Origin: an uncultured Eubacteriales bacterium
Lineage (GTDB): Bacteria; Bacillota; Clostridia; Peptostreptococcales; Anaerovoracaceae
Length of the DNA stretch: 64,000 nt
Assembly: GCA_902786815.1 (NCBI GenBank)
Contig: CADADV010000010.1
Span: 25,203 to 89,202 of the forward strand
Direction: 5' to 3'
The translations under genes were made by a program, and so were the position numbers. Of the stretch, positions 53,904-62,976 are shown piece by piece; positions within the stretch are counted from its first letter, which is position 1; every line of letters starts with the position of its first letter. The notes beneath the pieces are model-generated. The model made no database searches. It worked only from the letters and a program-made list of their open reading frames with translations, and was not told the origin of the DNA.

Positions 53904-54131
53904 CTATTTCCCTTCGATTGCGGCGATGGTCTCTTCCAGCCCCTGGAGGAGTTCCTCGGCCGGCACCTTTGCCATATCGGCAACGTCTTGAACGGAAGCC
54001 TTGCGCAGCATCAGTTTGCCAGGCACCGTTTCAAAGAAACTTACGCGCGGTTCCAGTTTCTTCAGTTCGTCCAGCAGCGTCGGATACGCTTTCTGGATGT
54101 CTTTCAGTTTCGTATCTTTCGTGATTTCCAT
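53904..54131 (-). CDS. DUF1858-like small protein
   Basis: 75 residues. MEITKDTKLKDIQKAYPTLLDELKKLEPRVSFF and LRKASVQDVADMAKV match the fold of DUF1858 domains, found alone or attached to DUF438/PAS proteins and hybrid cluster-type enzymes. The Cys pair of some DUF1858 proteins is absent. Function unknown. It converges on nudC with 40 nt between, which hold a GAGAAGTGAT/ATCACTTCTC hairpin. Confidence 0.75.
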   Translation of the reverse strand: MEITKDTKLKDIQKAYPTLLDELKKLEPRVSFFETVPGKLMLRKASVQDVADMAKVPAEELLQGLEETIAAIEGK

Positions 54132-54193
54132 TATTGTTTCCCCCGTTCAATCTAATTGCGTTCAATTTGTGTTTTATTATACCACAAAAAAGA

Positions 54194-54226
54194 AAAACCC
54201 GGAGATCAGTGTGAACTCTGGGTTTT
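54194..54226 (-). terminator. Terminator of the sigma-54-controlled operon
   Basis: AAAACCCAGAG...CTCCGGGTTTTTC stem on the minus strand about 45 nt after the SDR stop codon. Confidence 0.8.
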
Positions 54227-54272
54227 CTGTGTGATTTGCAATACCGATTTTTGTATTCAAATCATATTCAAA

Positions 54273-55043
54273 CTATTTTTCGAGACTTTTCAGCACGGCG
54301 TCAATCAGCTGCTCCGCCGGACCTGCTTTCAGGCCGCCGTCGATATAGATGTCTTCGCCGGTGATATATCTGCAGTCATCGGACGCCAGGAAGTGATACA
54401 GCGCAGCTGCTTCCTTCGGGTCGCACATACGTGCCAGCGGTGTCTGGATCTTCATGCAGTTCAGTTCCGTCTCACAGCCGTCCGCATAAGCCATCGGCGT
54501 ATCCATTGTGTTCGGACAGATGCAGTTGACTCTGATGTTTCTCGGAGCAAGTTCTATCGAGGCCACTTTGGTAAGACCGACAATAGAGATTTTGCTCATG
54601 ATATAAGGTCCGTATCCTGAGTAATCTCCGTTCGCGGAGTTAGATGCTGTATTAAGAATCGTTCCCCCGTCATTCATATATTTCTGTCCGTACTTTATGC
54701 CGAAGACAACACCCATAACGTTGATATGGAACAATGCTTCATAGGTCTTCTGATCAGCATCCTCCAGTCTTTCCTCAGGACAGATGATACCTGCATTGTT
54801 TACAACGATATCGAGTTTTCCGTATCTTTCGGCGGCTGTTTTCATAAGGTTCTCAACAGCTTCCTCTTTGCTGACATCAGTCTGGATGAAATCAGCGCCG
54901 ATTTCATTAGCCAGGTTGGTGCAGTCCTTGATATCCGCCATGATAACATCTGCGCCGGCTGCTTTGAATCTCTTGGCTGTTTCCAGACCCAGTCCCTGTG
55001 ATGCACCTGTAACTACAGCTACTTTTCCTGTAAGATCGAACAT
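54273..55043 (-). CDS. Short-chain dehydrogenase/reductase (SDR)
   Basis: 256 residues, classical SDR. NAD-binding TGASQGLGLETA (12-23), NNAGI (about 87), catalytic Ser region NTASNSANGDYSGYGPYIMSKIS with Y-x-x-x-K, and CPNTMDTPM after beta-6. Probably oxidises or reduces a hydroxy compound. It is last in the leftward operon that also encodes the amidohydrolase, the GcvP-like pair and the AcoX-like protein. Substrate unknown. Confidence 0.9.
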   Translation of the reverse strand: MFDLTGKVAVVTGASQGLGLETAKRFKAAGADVIMADIKDCTNLANEIGADFIQTDVSKEEAVENLMKTAAERYGKLDIVVNNAGIICPEERLEDADQKTYEALFHINVMGVVFGIKYGQKYMNDGGTILNTASNSANGDYSGYGPYIMSKISIVGLTKVASIELAPRNIRVNCICPNTMDTPMAYADGCETELNCMKIQTPLARMCDPKEAAALYHFLASDDCRYITGEDIYIDGGLKAGPAEQLIDAVLKSLEK

Positions 55044-55063
55044 TTTATACCTCCCTGTCAGTT

Positions 55064-56191
55064 TTAACAGCTTACTTTATAGACCATTGTTTTCCCTTGT
55101 GCGGTTTTGACCATCTTGTATCCGCAGAGAGCCCGGTTTACGTCTTCGACACCCGTGTCGACAAGAAGAGGTTTACCCTCCAATGCAATCATCTTGCTTT
55201 CGGTCGCAATAACAGTGATGTTTTTGAATCCTGCTGCTTCGAGCACTTCCGCACTGAGCTGCTGATTTCCACGGCCGAAGATATACCCTTGCCCGCCGAT
55301 AACTGTGACAATGATATGGGCCTTTCCCCTCGCTTCCCCGTGCAAAAGTTCCAGCAGCTTCTGTTCGTTTGCGTCTGACATTACGAGCCGACGGTCTTTG
55401 ACGACATCGACGCCCAGCAAAGTTGCCGGAAGCCCCAGCATCTCCAGTATGCCGCGCGGCGTACTCCCCGGTCCGATGATATAATACTCACCGGATTTCA
55501 TGTTGGAGATTACATCCGAAGCGATAGATTGGATGGTGGCTTTCTCCGACATGGAACTACCTGCCTTTGCGCACTGAAGCAACCTGCGTTCGAACGGCAC
55601 TTTCATGTATCCATACAGGCGCGCTGAAACTCTGTCGTTGCGAAATTCATCTTCGTCGATATCCATGACTTCCATTTCGCGAAGCTGTGTGCTTCCTCCT
55701 CCGTTGAGATACATATCTGCCGCCTCGCCAGCGTGAATAGGGGAAGAACCATATACACCTGAGTGGATTTTGACTCCCGCAGGTATTCCGAGAACCGGTA
55801 GGTCAGTGCCGATGACACTGCAGACATCTCTCGCAGTGCCATCGCCGCCTGCAAACATCAGCAGATCTACACCTCGCTCCATCAAGACCTGCGCGGCCTT
55901 TTTCGTGTCCTCAGCACTGGTTCTGTCTGTGGAGATCCCTTCAATGATTTCCGGATCATATCCGGCTTCCCGGGCTTCCTCTTCTCCCATGCTCCCGGGA
56001 CACGTTATGATATGGACTTCATGACCGCATTCTTTCATACGCTTCAGTGAGCGAACAACCTTGCCGGGAGCTTCCTGAACAGCCCCAAGCGAGAATGCAA
56101 GCATGCGAATCTCTTCCCCGTCGCTTCCTTTAAGTCCGACTCTTCCGCCTATGCCCGCCATGGGATTTACAATCAATCCAAGCTGTTTCAC
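55064..56191 (-). CDS. ATP-NAD kinase-fold protein, AcoX-like
   Basis: 375 residues. The N-terminal LGLIVNPMAGIGGRVGLKG and LLMFAGGDGTARDVCSVI (GGDGT) motifs are those of NAD and diacylglycerol kinases, and the total length matches the AcoX group found in acetoin-degradation operons. The function of AcoX is not established. Here it sits 20 nt before the SDR gene, which may need its cofactor product (NADP). Confidence 0.85.
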   Translation of the reverse strand: MKQLGLIVNPMAGIGGRVGLKGSDGEEIRMLAFSLGAVQEAPGKVVRSLKRMKECGHEVHIITCPGSMGEEEAREAGYDPEIIEGISTDRTSAEDTKKAAQVLMERGVDLLMFAGGDGTARDVCSVIGTDLPVLGIPAGVKIHSGVYGSSPIHAGEAADMYLNGGGSTQLREMEVMDIDEDEFRNDRVSARLYGYMKVPFERRLLQCAKAGSSMSEKATIQSIASDVISNMKSGEYYIIGPGSTPRGILEMLGLPATLLGVDVVKDRRLVMSDANEQKLLELLHGEARGKAHIIVTVIGGQGYIFGRGNQQLSAEVLEAAGFKNITVIATESKMIALEGKPLLVDTGVEDVNRALCGYKMVKTAQGKTMVYKVSC

Positions 56192-56200
56192 CTAAAACTC

Positions 56201-57760
56201 CTATTTATTATTCTTGCGTTTGTAAGCCTGCCATGTGGATGCCCATTTGCTTTCGTCATCAACAATGCTGGTGTCTGTCATCTTGCCGATTGGCTGCGCA
56301 TATGGTGCTCCCAGCGTGAATTCCGGATCTTCCCAGGCCTCTTCGATGGCCTGCTTCATAGCTGCTGCCCAGTAGTCCAGATCCTCCTTCGAATATGTTT
56401 CGCATGGCTCCGGTGTGAATGGCTCCGGAACGATCCATGGGTGATGACTCATCCAATAGCTCTGAACGCCGAAGTCAACCAGTCTTGACCTGATATCATC
56501 TGTTCCTACTCCGGTCGCTTGTGTCAGTTCATCCATAGAATACCTGACCTGCTCGAATCTGAATCCGTCAGCGTACGGTCTGGTTACACCTTTAATCTGC
56601 TGGAGCAGCTTGTCCAGATAATTGTTGTTGAGTACAGAAGTCTCTGCCGTCAGTTTCAACCCGTCCGGACCCATCGTTCGGATCCAGGCATACGCCTTAA
56701 GCATGCACTCCGGATTTCCAATGTAACTTCTTACCTTGCCCAGTGACTTAGGTCTGTTGTAGTCCAGATAATAGCCGCTTTCTCCTTTCTCGACGGTTGG
56801 CGTAGGAATAAAGTCAGCAAGTTCTTCCCTTACGCAGTATGCTCCTGAAGCCGGTCCCTCGCAACCGTGCGGTGCCGAGAATGTTTTGTGCAAATTGAAA
56901 TGGCATGCGTCAAATCCCGCGTCGAATGCTCTGGCGATGCCCAGAATACCATTCGCATTCGCCTGATCGTAGAAGCAAAGTCCCCCGACACTGTGGATCA
57001 GTTCAACGTATTCTGCAACATCCGGGTTATAAATACCTGTATCCTCAGGGTTCGTGAACATGATTCCTGCGATTCGCTCACCGTATTCCTCAACCAGTGC
57101 CTTCAGAGCGTTCAGGTCAGGATAGCCGCTTTCGTCTGGCATCAGCGTCGCCACCTGGAATCCGGCCGTTGCCGGCGTAGCGCCATCACAGGGGTGTGAG
57201 AAGATTGTCGTAATGACGATGTCCTTCTTATCCAGATTTCCATGTGCCCGGTGATATTCTCTGATAGTACAGGCATTTGTATATGTCGCGTGCGAACCAC
57301 CGCCTGGCTGGAATGAGATTTTGTACATCCCGGATACTTCCTTCAGGTACTGTTCCAGATTGTATATAATCTCCAGGATGCCCTGGATGTCTTCAACCGG
57401 TTGGTTCGGGTGAACGTCTGCTAGTTTCGTGTGATTTGCCATCTGATCATGAAGCTTAGGGCTATACTTCATAGTGCAGGTTCCCTCGCCTATGTCTGAC
57501 GCCAAATCCATACCCATAGTCTCTTGTGAAAGTCTGAGCCAGTGCTGGAGCACATGGTACTGATCCAGTTCAGGAAGCTTCGGCGCGGTTTTTCTCCTGA
57601 TTCCTGCCGGAATCAGTGAATCAGCGTTGCCTACTGCGTCGGTTACTTCACTCGGTGAGAGTGGCGGCAGCAATCCTCTTGTTCCCGGAACGCCCTGTTC
57701 CATGATGAAAGGCTCGTCCCATTTCGCTGCGTGGTATCTTCTAAGTTTAACGTCACTCAT
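56201..57760 (-). CDS. Atypical GcvPB-like PLP protein (glycine decarboxylase P-protein subunit 2 homologue)
   Basis: 519 residues. The fold and length follow GcvPB, and the PLP lysine is retained in HFNLHKTFSAPHG near residue 296. Several conserved parts of real P-proteins differ: the glycine-rich PHGGGGPG becomes PHGCEGP, AHGTNPA becomes SHPCDGATPA, the TNPNTLG region becomes TNPEDTG and YYDGANLN becomes FYDQANAN. It is 1 nt from the GcvPA-like gene. No gcvT or gcvH is in the operon. A PLP-dependent decarboxylase or lyase with a new substrate is the best inference. Confidence 0.82.
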   Translation of the reverse strand: MSDVKLRRYHAAKWDEPFIMEQGVPGTRGLLPPLSPSEVTDAVGNADSLIPAGIRRKTAPKLPELDQYHVLQHWLRLSQETMGMDLASDIGEGTCTMKYSPKLHDQMANHTKLADVHPNQPVEDIQGILEIIYNLEQYLKEVSGMYKISFQPGGGSHATYTNACTIREYHRAHGNLDKKDIVITTIFSHPCDGATPATAGFQVATLMPDESGYPDLNALKALVEEYGERIAGIMFTNPEDTGIYNPDVAEYVELIHSVGGLCFYDQANANGILGIARAFDAGFDACHFNLHKTFSAPHGCEGPASGAYCVREELADFIPTPTVEKGESGYYLDYNRPKSLGKVRSYIGNPECMLKAYAWIRTMGPDGLKLTAETSVLNNNYLDKLLQQIKGVTRPYADGFRFEQVRYSMDELTQATGVGTDDIRSRLVDFGVQSYWMSHHPWIVPEPFTPEPCETYSKEDLDYWAAAMKQAIEEAWEDPEFTLGAPYAQPIGKMTDTSIVDDESKWASTWQAYKRKNNK

Positions 57761-57761
57761 C

Positions 57762-59159
57762 CTAACATACCTCCTTTAATGCATCAACAAGGGTTTTAAC
57801 ATCATCCACTGTGATTACTTCAGTGAAGCAGTACAGAGCGCTCTGTCCAAGTTCAGGGTACTGCTTGCTCAAATCGATACCGCCGTAGATCTTCTTGGCA
57901 GTCAGCGCTTTGTTGATTTCCTCAACGGTTTTCCCAGTCTTGTCAAAATTCACAACGAACTCCTTGAACGTGCTGTCGAACTTCGTTTCGACGCCCGGCA
58001 CTTCATCAAGCAATTTCTTCGCATAGTTCGCATTCTGAACCATCGTTTCACCAATCTCCTGCATGCCTTGCGGTCCCATCAGTGACATGTATACGGCAGC
58101 TGCGATCGTCCAGAGACCGGAAGCTGTGCCTACCCAGTCTTTGCCCTTATCCCTTGCCTCATAGGAGGTTCTTTCAGGAAGCATCTCTGCATATCCGAAC
58201 TGGCCGTCGACAGTTTCTACCAATGTGTAGAATGCCAGCGGACATTCGCCTACGAATCTTTCTTCATCTTTCATAGCGATGAATCCGGACTGTCCGCCGC
58301 CGCAGTACATGTGTACGCCCAGTGACTGCAGATCGCCGCAGATGATGTCTGCACCATAGTTTCCCGGAGCTTCCAGAACGCCCAATGAAATAGGATCGAC
58401 GCCGACGACAGCGACCGCACCGGCTTCATGCGCCGCCGCGCAAATCGCTGCAGGATCGTCTTCGATGACGCCGAAGTACCCCGGAACCTCGAAGTAAACG
58501 CCTGCTGTCTTCTCACTCAATTTGCTTTTCAGATCATCCATATCCATTCTGCCTGTCTTCTCGTCATAAGCTACAGGGATCACATGGACACTGTTTGACA
58601 TTTCTTCCGGCTGACACTGCGTTTTAATGACGGCCAGTCTGTCAGGTGACATCTGTGCAGGAATAAGTACTTCATTTCTGCCGGTGACCCTTGACGCCAT
58701 TCTAAGCGAAAAACCGGCTGCAGTCGCCCAATCATAAATAGGCTCACTGACCGCTTCAACACCAAGCATCTCACCCATCATAGAATAGAATTCGAATCTG
58801 GCCTGGAACTTACCAAAGTCAGAATACGTGCCTCCACAGTATGCTGTGACGAATTCCGCTCTGTTCACTACTTCATCTACGACAGCCGGAACGTAATGCT
58901 GCCAGCATCCGCCGCCTAAGAAACTAAGGTATTCCTTGCACGTAACATTCTTGTTGAGAATCTTTTCCAGATGGCTTCTCATCTCTGCCTCCGATCTGAT
59001 TGGTTCAGGCAGATCCAGCCTTCTGCGAAATCTCAACTTCTCGGGAATCCAAGCGTAGATTTCCTCCGTATCTTTGATTCCAACGAAATCCATCATTTCC
59101 TTTCTTACTTCGGGAACAGAATTTGGAATATACGGATGAATGAACGGTTTGTTAGTCAT
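57762..59159 (-). CDS. Atypical GcvPA-like PLP protein (P-protein subunit 1 homologue)
   Basis: 465 residues from the ATG at 59157-59159 with AAAGGAG upstream. It has the GcvPA N-terminus (IPNSVPEVRKEMMDFVG) and the FLGGGCWQHYVPAVVDEVV block (FLGAGxYxHYxPAVV in normal GcvPA), but TPYQPEISQG is replaced by CGGTYSDFGKF and MYDGATA by IYDWATA. The PLP cofactor binds the other subunit in this family; this one shapes the active site. Changes fall in the same places as in its partner, so both subunits seem to have shifted together to another substrate. Confidence 0.82.
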   Translation of the reverse strand: MTNKPFIHPYIPNSVPEVRKEMMDFVGIKDTEEIYAWIPEKLRFRRRLDLPEPIRSEAEMRSHLEKILNKNVTCKEYLSFLGGGCWQHYVPAVVDEVVNRAEFVTAYCGGTYSDFGKFQARFEFYSMMGEMLGVEAVSEPIYDWATAAGFSLRMASRVTGRNEVLIPAQMSPDRLAVIKTQCQPEEMSNSVHVIPVAYDEKTGRMDMDDLKSKLSEKTAGVYFEVPGYFGVIEDDPAAICAAAHEAGAVAVVGVDPISLGVLEAPGNYGADIICGDLQSLGVHMYCGGGQSGFIAMKDEERFVGECPLAFYTLVETVDGQFGYAEMLPERTSYEARDKGKDWVGTASGLWTIAAAVYMSLMGPQGMQEIGETMVQNANYAKKLLDEVPGVETKFDSTFKEFVVNFDKTGKTVEEINKALTAKKIYGGIDLSKQYPELGQSALYCFTEVITVDDVKTLVDALKEVC

Positions 59160-59206
59160 ACATATCTCCTTTCTTTTTTGCAAATACAGTTCATAAGTTG
59201 ACTACA

Positions 59207-60829
59207 TTAATATTTTTGATAAACGATCTTTCCATCCATGATCGTGTAATCAACGGTGACATCTTTTACTTCTTCCGGCGGCATTGCCAGAATGTTCTTC
59301 GACATAATCACGACATCTGCCAATTTGCCTGTTTCCAGTGTCCCCAGATCACCTTCTCTGTGCATCGAATAAGCAGAGCCGTACGTGTATCCGATCAGGC
59401 CTTCTCTGACAGTAAGCTTTTGCGTTGGATTCCAGCCGCCTTCCGGCAGCCCGTCGTCATGCAGCCTCGTCACTGCTCTGCAGATCTGGGGGAACGGATT
59501 CATTCCCATGACCGGACAGTCTGTTCCGTATGAGACGACGCCCGCTGAAGTCAGAAGATCCCGGAAAGGCCATGTTTTGGCAGCCCTTTCTTCTCCCAGT
59601 CTGACTCTGTATGGATCGTCATCAAAGGTTTCTGTAGTAGCGATCGCATCCGGCTGAATGCTTGGAATGATGTGGTATTTCCCCAACTGTGCCACATCTT
59701 CCGGCGCTGCCAGTTCGCAGTGTTCAATGCAGTGTCTGCACTCGTTCATGCCGTAAGTTTTGATTGCATCGCGATACCATTCAAAAGCTTTTCGGAAGGA
59801 ACCGTCACCACAGGAATGGAGCTTTACGGAAAGCCCTCTGCGGTGTGCCTCGCCGATTTTTTTACCTATAGCGTCCAAATCGTAAAGTATTCTGCCTTTG
59901 TTGCCCGGATCGTCAGCATAATCTTCCAAAAGCAGGCCGGTGTATGCCGATGGGACACCATCCACAAATTGCTTTACCATATCTACATGGATCTTCTCGG
60001 ATCGATATTTGCGGTCAAGCTCAAGTACTTCGTCCAGATCCCCCAAAAGATCCGGCGCGACAGTAACACGTACGGTCAGCTCTCCTGATTCAGTCATTTC
60101 GTTATATACATCTACATGACCCATATTCCCGTGGAAAAAAGGCTGCACGTCCGTAATAGCTGTTACCCCATATGAATTGGCATACCTGGAGAATATCCGG
60201 AGGATATCTTTTTCCCGTTCTTTCGAAAATTCCATTGCCTGAATGGTCACGAGACCCATCGCCGACTCATGCAGGATTCCTGTGGGTTCTCCATTCTCAT
60301 CTCGTTCAATGCGCCCTCCATCCGGATCCGGGGTGTCTTTCGTGATTCCGCACAGCTCCAGCGCTTTAGAATTGACCCAGCATCCGTGTGCTTCCCAATT
60401 CAACAGGAAAACAGGTCTGTCGGGGAACACGGAATCAAGGCTTTTCTTCGTTGGAAGATCTTTTTTCTCCCAGAAATAGTGATACCAGGAAAAACCGTAG
60501 ATCCACCCTTCCGTTTCGCCAAGTTCTTCCGTCCTCTTCTGAACAATTTGCACGGTTTCTTCTTCACTCCGAGCATCCAGCAGGTTCGCATACTTCTCAA
60601 ACAATCCCGCCATAAGCATATGAACGTGGCTGTCGATGAAGCCTGCGCTGACCAGTCGATCACCCGCATCGATCCAGAGTGTATCCATTCCAAAAGCATC
60701 CCTCTTAGGAAAACCGCGATTCACTTCTGCGATCCTGTTGCCATTGATAACAACAAAACCCTGATAGGGTTCTTCTGAAATACCGTCGAAAATAGCATTT
60801 CCAAAAATAATCATGTCAGCTTGATGCAT
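59207..60829 (-). CDS. Amidohydrolase, YtcJ-like
   Basis: 540 residues from the ATG at 60827-60829 with AAAGGAG 8 nt upstream; the TTG at 60847 lies ahead of that site. Amidohydrolase 3 family marks: VSAGFIDSHVHMLMAGLFE (HxH), the KQFVDGVPSAYTG region carrying a metal ligand, LSVKLHSCGDGS, HCIEHCELAAPED and the final VSYGTDCPVMGMNPF (Asp). Members cleave N-acyl, formyl or cyclic amide bonds. It is the first gene of the sigma-54 operon, so it probably produces the substrate of the GcvP-like pair. Confidence 0.9.
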   Translation of the reverse strand: MHQADMIIFGNAIFDGISEEPYQGFVVINGNRIAEVNRGFPKRDAFGMDTLWIDAGDRLVSAGFIDSHVHMLMAGLFEKYANLLDARSEEETVQIVQKRTEELGETEGWIYGFSWYHYFWEKKDLPTKKSLDSVFPDRPVFLLNWEAHGCWVNSKALELCGITKDTPDPDGGRIERDENGEPTGILHESAMGLVTIQAMEFSKEREKDILRIFSRYANSYGVTAITDVQPFFHGNMGHVDVYNEMTESGELTVRVTVAPDLLGDLDEVLELDRKYRSEKIHVDMVKQFVDGVPSAYTGLLLEDYADDPGNKGRILYDLDAIGKKIGEAHRRGLSVKLHSCGDGSFRKAFEWYRDAIKTYGMNECRHCIEHCELAAPEDVAQLGKYHIIPSIQPDAIATTETFDDDPYRVRLGEERAAKTWPFRDLLTSAGVVSYGTDCPVMGMNPFPQICRAVTRLHDDGLPEGGWNPTQKLTVREGLIGYTYGSAYSMHREGDLGTLETGKLADVVIMSKNILAMPPEEVKDVTVDYTIMDGKIVYQKY

Positions 60830-60878
60830 ACATGTAACTCCTTTCAAATCATGTTTTCAATCTTCACCAGTTTAATAT

Positions 60879-60894
60879 AGCAATTAGTGTGCCA
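60879..60894 (-). promoter_or_regulatory. Sigma-54 promoter of the amidohydrolase operon
   Basis: On the minus strand TGGCAC-ACTAA-TTGCT matches the sigma-54 consensus TGGCAC-N5-TTGCW exactly, with the GG and GC pairs at -24 and -12. Transcription should start near 60867, about 40 nt before the amidohydrolase ATG. Confidence 0.9.
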
Positions 60895-61050
60895 TTCTGA
60901 TCGCAGCCGCTGCAAAACTGCTTCTTCTTCCGCCGGCACGGCGTGAAATGCTGTTTCTAAAGGGTTTTCATAGCTTTCCTCTGTCACCTGCTTTCATGAT
61001 CATTTCTGTTTTCGAAATGTATGCCGCCTAATTTTTTTCATATCTGACAC
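60895..61050. promoter_or_regulatory. Candidate upstream activator sites
   Basis: Between the sigma-54 promoter and the regulator gene lie a GCAGC-C-GCTGC palindrome (60903-60913), GAAATGCTGTTTC (60945-60957) and CATTTC-N7-GAAATG (61001-61019). At 20-130 bp upstream of the -24 box the last two are well placed for enhancer binding. Which one is used cannot be told from sequence. Confidence 0.4.
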
Positions 61051-61051
61051 G

Positions 61052-61084
61052 TGAATTGTCTATACTGACAATTCATGCTATACT
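61052..61084 (+). promoter_or_regulatory. Promoter of the sigma-54 activator gene with palindrome
   Basis: TTGTCT (61056-61061) and TATACT (61079-61084) with a 17-bp spacer. A perfect inverted repeat TGAATTGTC-TATACT-GACAATTCA (61052-61075) covers the -35 box and spacer, so the gene is probably repressed, perhaps by its own product or another regulator. Confidence 0.75.
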
Positions 61085-61127
61085 TTATTCAACACAATTC
61101 ATTTCTGCCGGAGGAGGATACCGAAGT

Positions 61128-62888
61128 ATGTATGAGCTGACACTAATTAAGGATACCGTTGGTCAAGTCGCCGATGCGATTGCTGCAATTCTGGAAATGG
61201 AAACGGAAATCGTCGATCATAATCTGCAGATTGTAAGTGGTACCGGTCGCTTCCGCAGGAAAATCGGCGCCTATGAAGAAGGAGGGGATCTGGACTCGCC
61301 TTTGATCTATGGAAAAGTGCTGCGAAGCGGCATAGACTATATCTGTCTTGATGCTCCGAATGACCCCATTTATCGGCCGGAGGAAAATGAACTCGCCGAG
61401 ATTTGCTGTCCCATCCTTGTCGGCAGTGAGGTCGCCGGTCTGATCGGACTTGTCGCTTTTACAACTGAACAGCAGGAAAAGATGGTTGCGCGTGCTAATA
61501 TTTATCTGAACTTTCTCAGAGAAATGTCCATGCTTATTTCCGGAAAACTAGTTGAGAACCAAAGCAGCACCAAACTCTCAATGCTTTTGGAATCCATGCC
61601 GGAGGGGTTGATTGCCAGCGGAACAGATGGAAAAATCTTCTACTGCAACTTCTCAAGCGAGCTGCTTCTGGAAAAACATCGAACAGAAATCATCGGATCA
61701 AAGCTGACGGAGGTATTCCCGAACGATGATCGGTTTTCTTTGCTCAATCCGCAAGACATGTTTTCAAGTTACGAATACATGCTTCCGCTTCCTTCAGGAA
61801 CAAAGCACTTCCTGATTACATCAGTGCCGATTGCCCACCTTGGAACGATGTATCTGTTCTTCGACTCCTTGCGTGCCGGATTGTTCCCTTCGAGTGAATA
61901 CAATGATAACCGAATCTTCTTTTCTGATATTTTTGGACACAGTGAATCTATTCTGGAAGCAAAAAAATTCGCAAGCCAGATTTCAAACAGCAACAGCACT
62001 GTCCTGATTACCGGGGAAAGCGGTACAGGCAAGGAGCTGTTCGCACGGGCAATTCACAATAACAGCTCGCGCAGTGAAGCGCCTTTCGTATCGATCAACT
62101 GCGGTGCGATTCCTGAAACATTGCTGGAAAGCGAACTGTTCGGATATGAAAAAGGTTCCTTTACAGGCGCCAGCACATCAGGAAAAATCGGTAAATTTGA
62201 ACTGGCGAACCATGGTACTCTCTTTCTGGATGAAATCGGAGATATGCCGTTCCATCTTCAGGTAAAACTGCTTCATTTTCTGCAGTATCGTACTGTAGAA
62301 CGTATCGGCAGCACAAAGCCTATTCCTGTCGATGTCCGCATCATTGCGGCAACTAATAAATCGCTGGAAAGCATGATTGAAAACAATGAGTTTCGTGAGG
62401 ACCTCTATTTCAGACTCAATGTTCTTTCTCTTGATATTCCTCCTTTGCGGGAACGCGACGGGGATCTGGAAGTCCTCCTGAACAACCTGCTTCGCAAATT
62501 CAACGGCATTCTCGGAAAAAATGTATCCGGGTTCTCGCAGAATGCGGTCGATATCCTGAAGAAGTATAATTGGCCGGGAAATGTGCGTGAATTGGAGAAC
62601 ACGATCGAGTACTGCGTGAACATAACGACAGCAGACTACATTACGCCTGAAGATTTGCCTAAACGTATCATTGAAAATGTAAATCCAAAAGGAACAATTA
62701 CGCTTTCCTCCCCTGAAGGAGAAGATCGCTCCCTGAAAGCGCAGCTAAGAGCAGCAGAAAAGGCCATTCTGCAGAAGACTTTAGCGGAAACAGGTTCAAC
62801 GCTGGAAGGCAAGCGGACCGCCGCCGGGATTCTGGGGATCAGCGAATCCACACTGTACCGCAGGCTGCGGGAATTCGATCTGCTCTGA
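61128..62888 (+). CDS. Sigma-54 enhancer-binding regulator with PAS domain
   Basis: 586 residues from the ATG at 61128 with GGAGGAGG upstream. An N-terminal sensor region (1-150, GAF-like) and a PAS domain (about 165-275) are followed by the AAA+ domain (about 285-510): Walker A GESGTGKELFARAIHN, the sigma-54 contact loop GSFTGA (Ser replaces the usual Ala of GAFTGA), Walker B GTLFLDEIGDMP and RDLxxRLN-like YFRLNVLSLDIPPLRER. A Fis-type helix-turn-helix (EGKRTAAGILGISESTLYRRLREF) ends it. Divergent from the amidohydrolase operon, whose sigma-54 promoter it should activate in response to a metabolite. Confidence 0.93.
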   Translation: MYELTLIKDTVGQVADAIAAILEMETEIVDHNLQIVSGTGRFRRKIGAYEEGGDLDSPLIYGKVLRSGIDYICLDAPNDPIYRPEENELAEICCPILVGSEVAGLIGLVAFTTEQQEKMVARANIYLNFLREMSMLISGKLVENQSSTKLSMLLESMPEGLIASGTDGKIFYCNFSSELLLEKHRTEIIGSKLTEVFPNDDRFSLLNPQDMFSSYEYMLPLPSGTKHFLITSVPIAHLGTMYLFFDSLRAGLFPSSEYNDNRIFFSDIFGHSESILEAKKFASQISNSNSTVLITGESGTGKELFARAIHNNSSRSEAPFVSINCGAIPETLLESELFGYEKGSFTGASTSGKIGKFELANHGTLFLDEIGDMPFHLQVKLLHFLQYRTVERIGSTKPIPVDVRIIAATNKSLESMIENNEFREDLYFRLNVLSLDIPPLRERDGDLEVLLNNLLRKFNGILGKNVSGFSQNAVDILKKYNWPGNVRELENTIEYCVNITTADYITPEDLPKRIIENVNPKGTITLSSPEGEDRSLKAQLRAAEKAILQKTLAETGSTLEGKRTAAGILGISESTLYRRLREFDLL

Positions 62889-62910
62889 AACCGCCATAAA
62901 GACAATAAAA

Positions 62911-62960
62911 GAGGTTGCTGCACTTAGTGATGTATAGTCAGATGCAGCAACCCGTTTTTT
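62911..62960. terminator. Terminator after the sigma-54 regulator
   Basis: GGTTGCTGCA / TGCAGCAACC, a 10-bp stem with a 20-nt loop, then CGTTTTTT. It also lies 17 nt after the DUF6485 stop on the opposite strand. Confidence 0.8.
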
Positions 62961-62976
62961 ATTATGTTTTTCCTGT

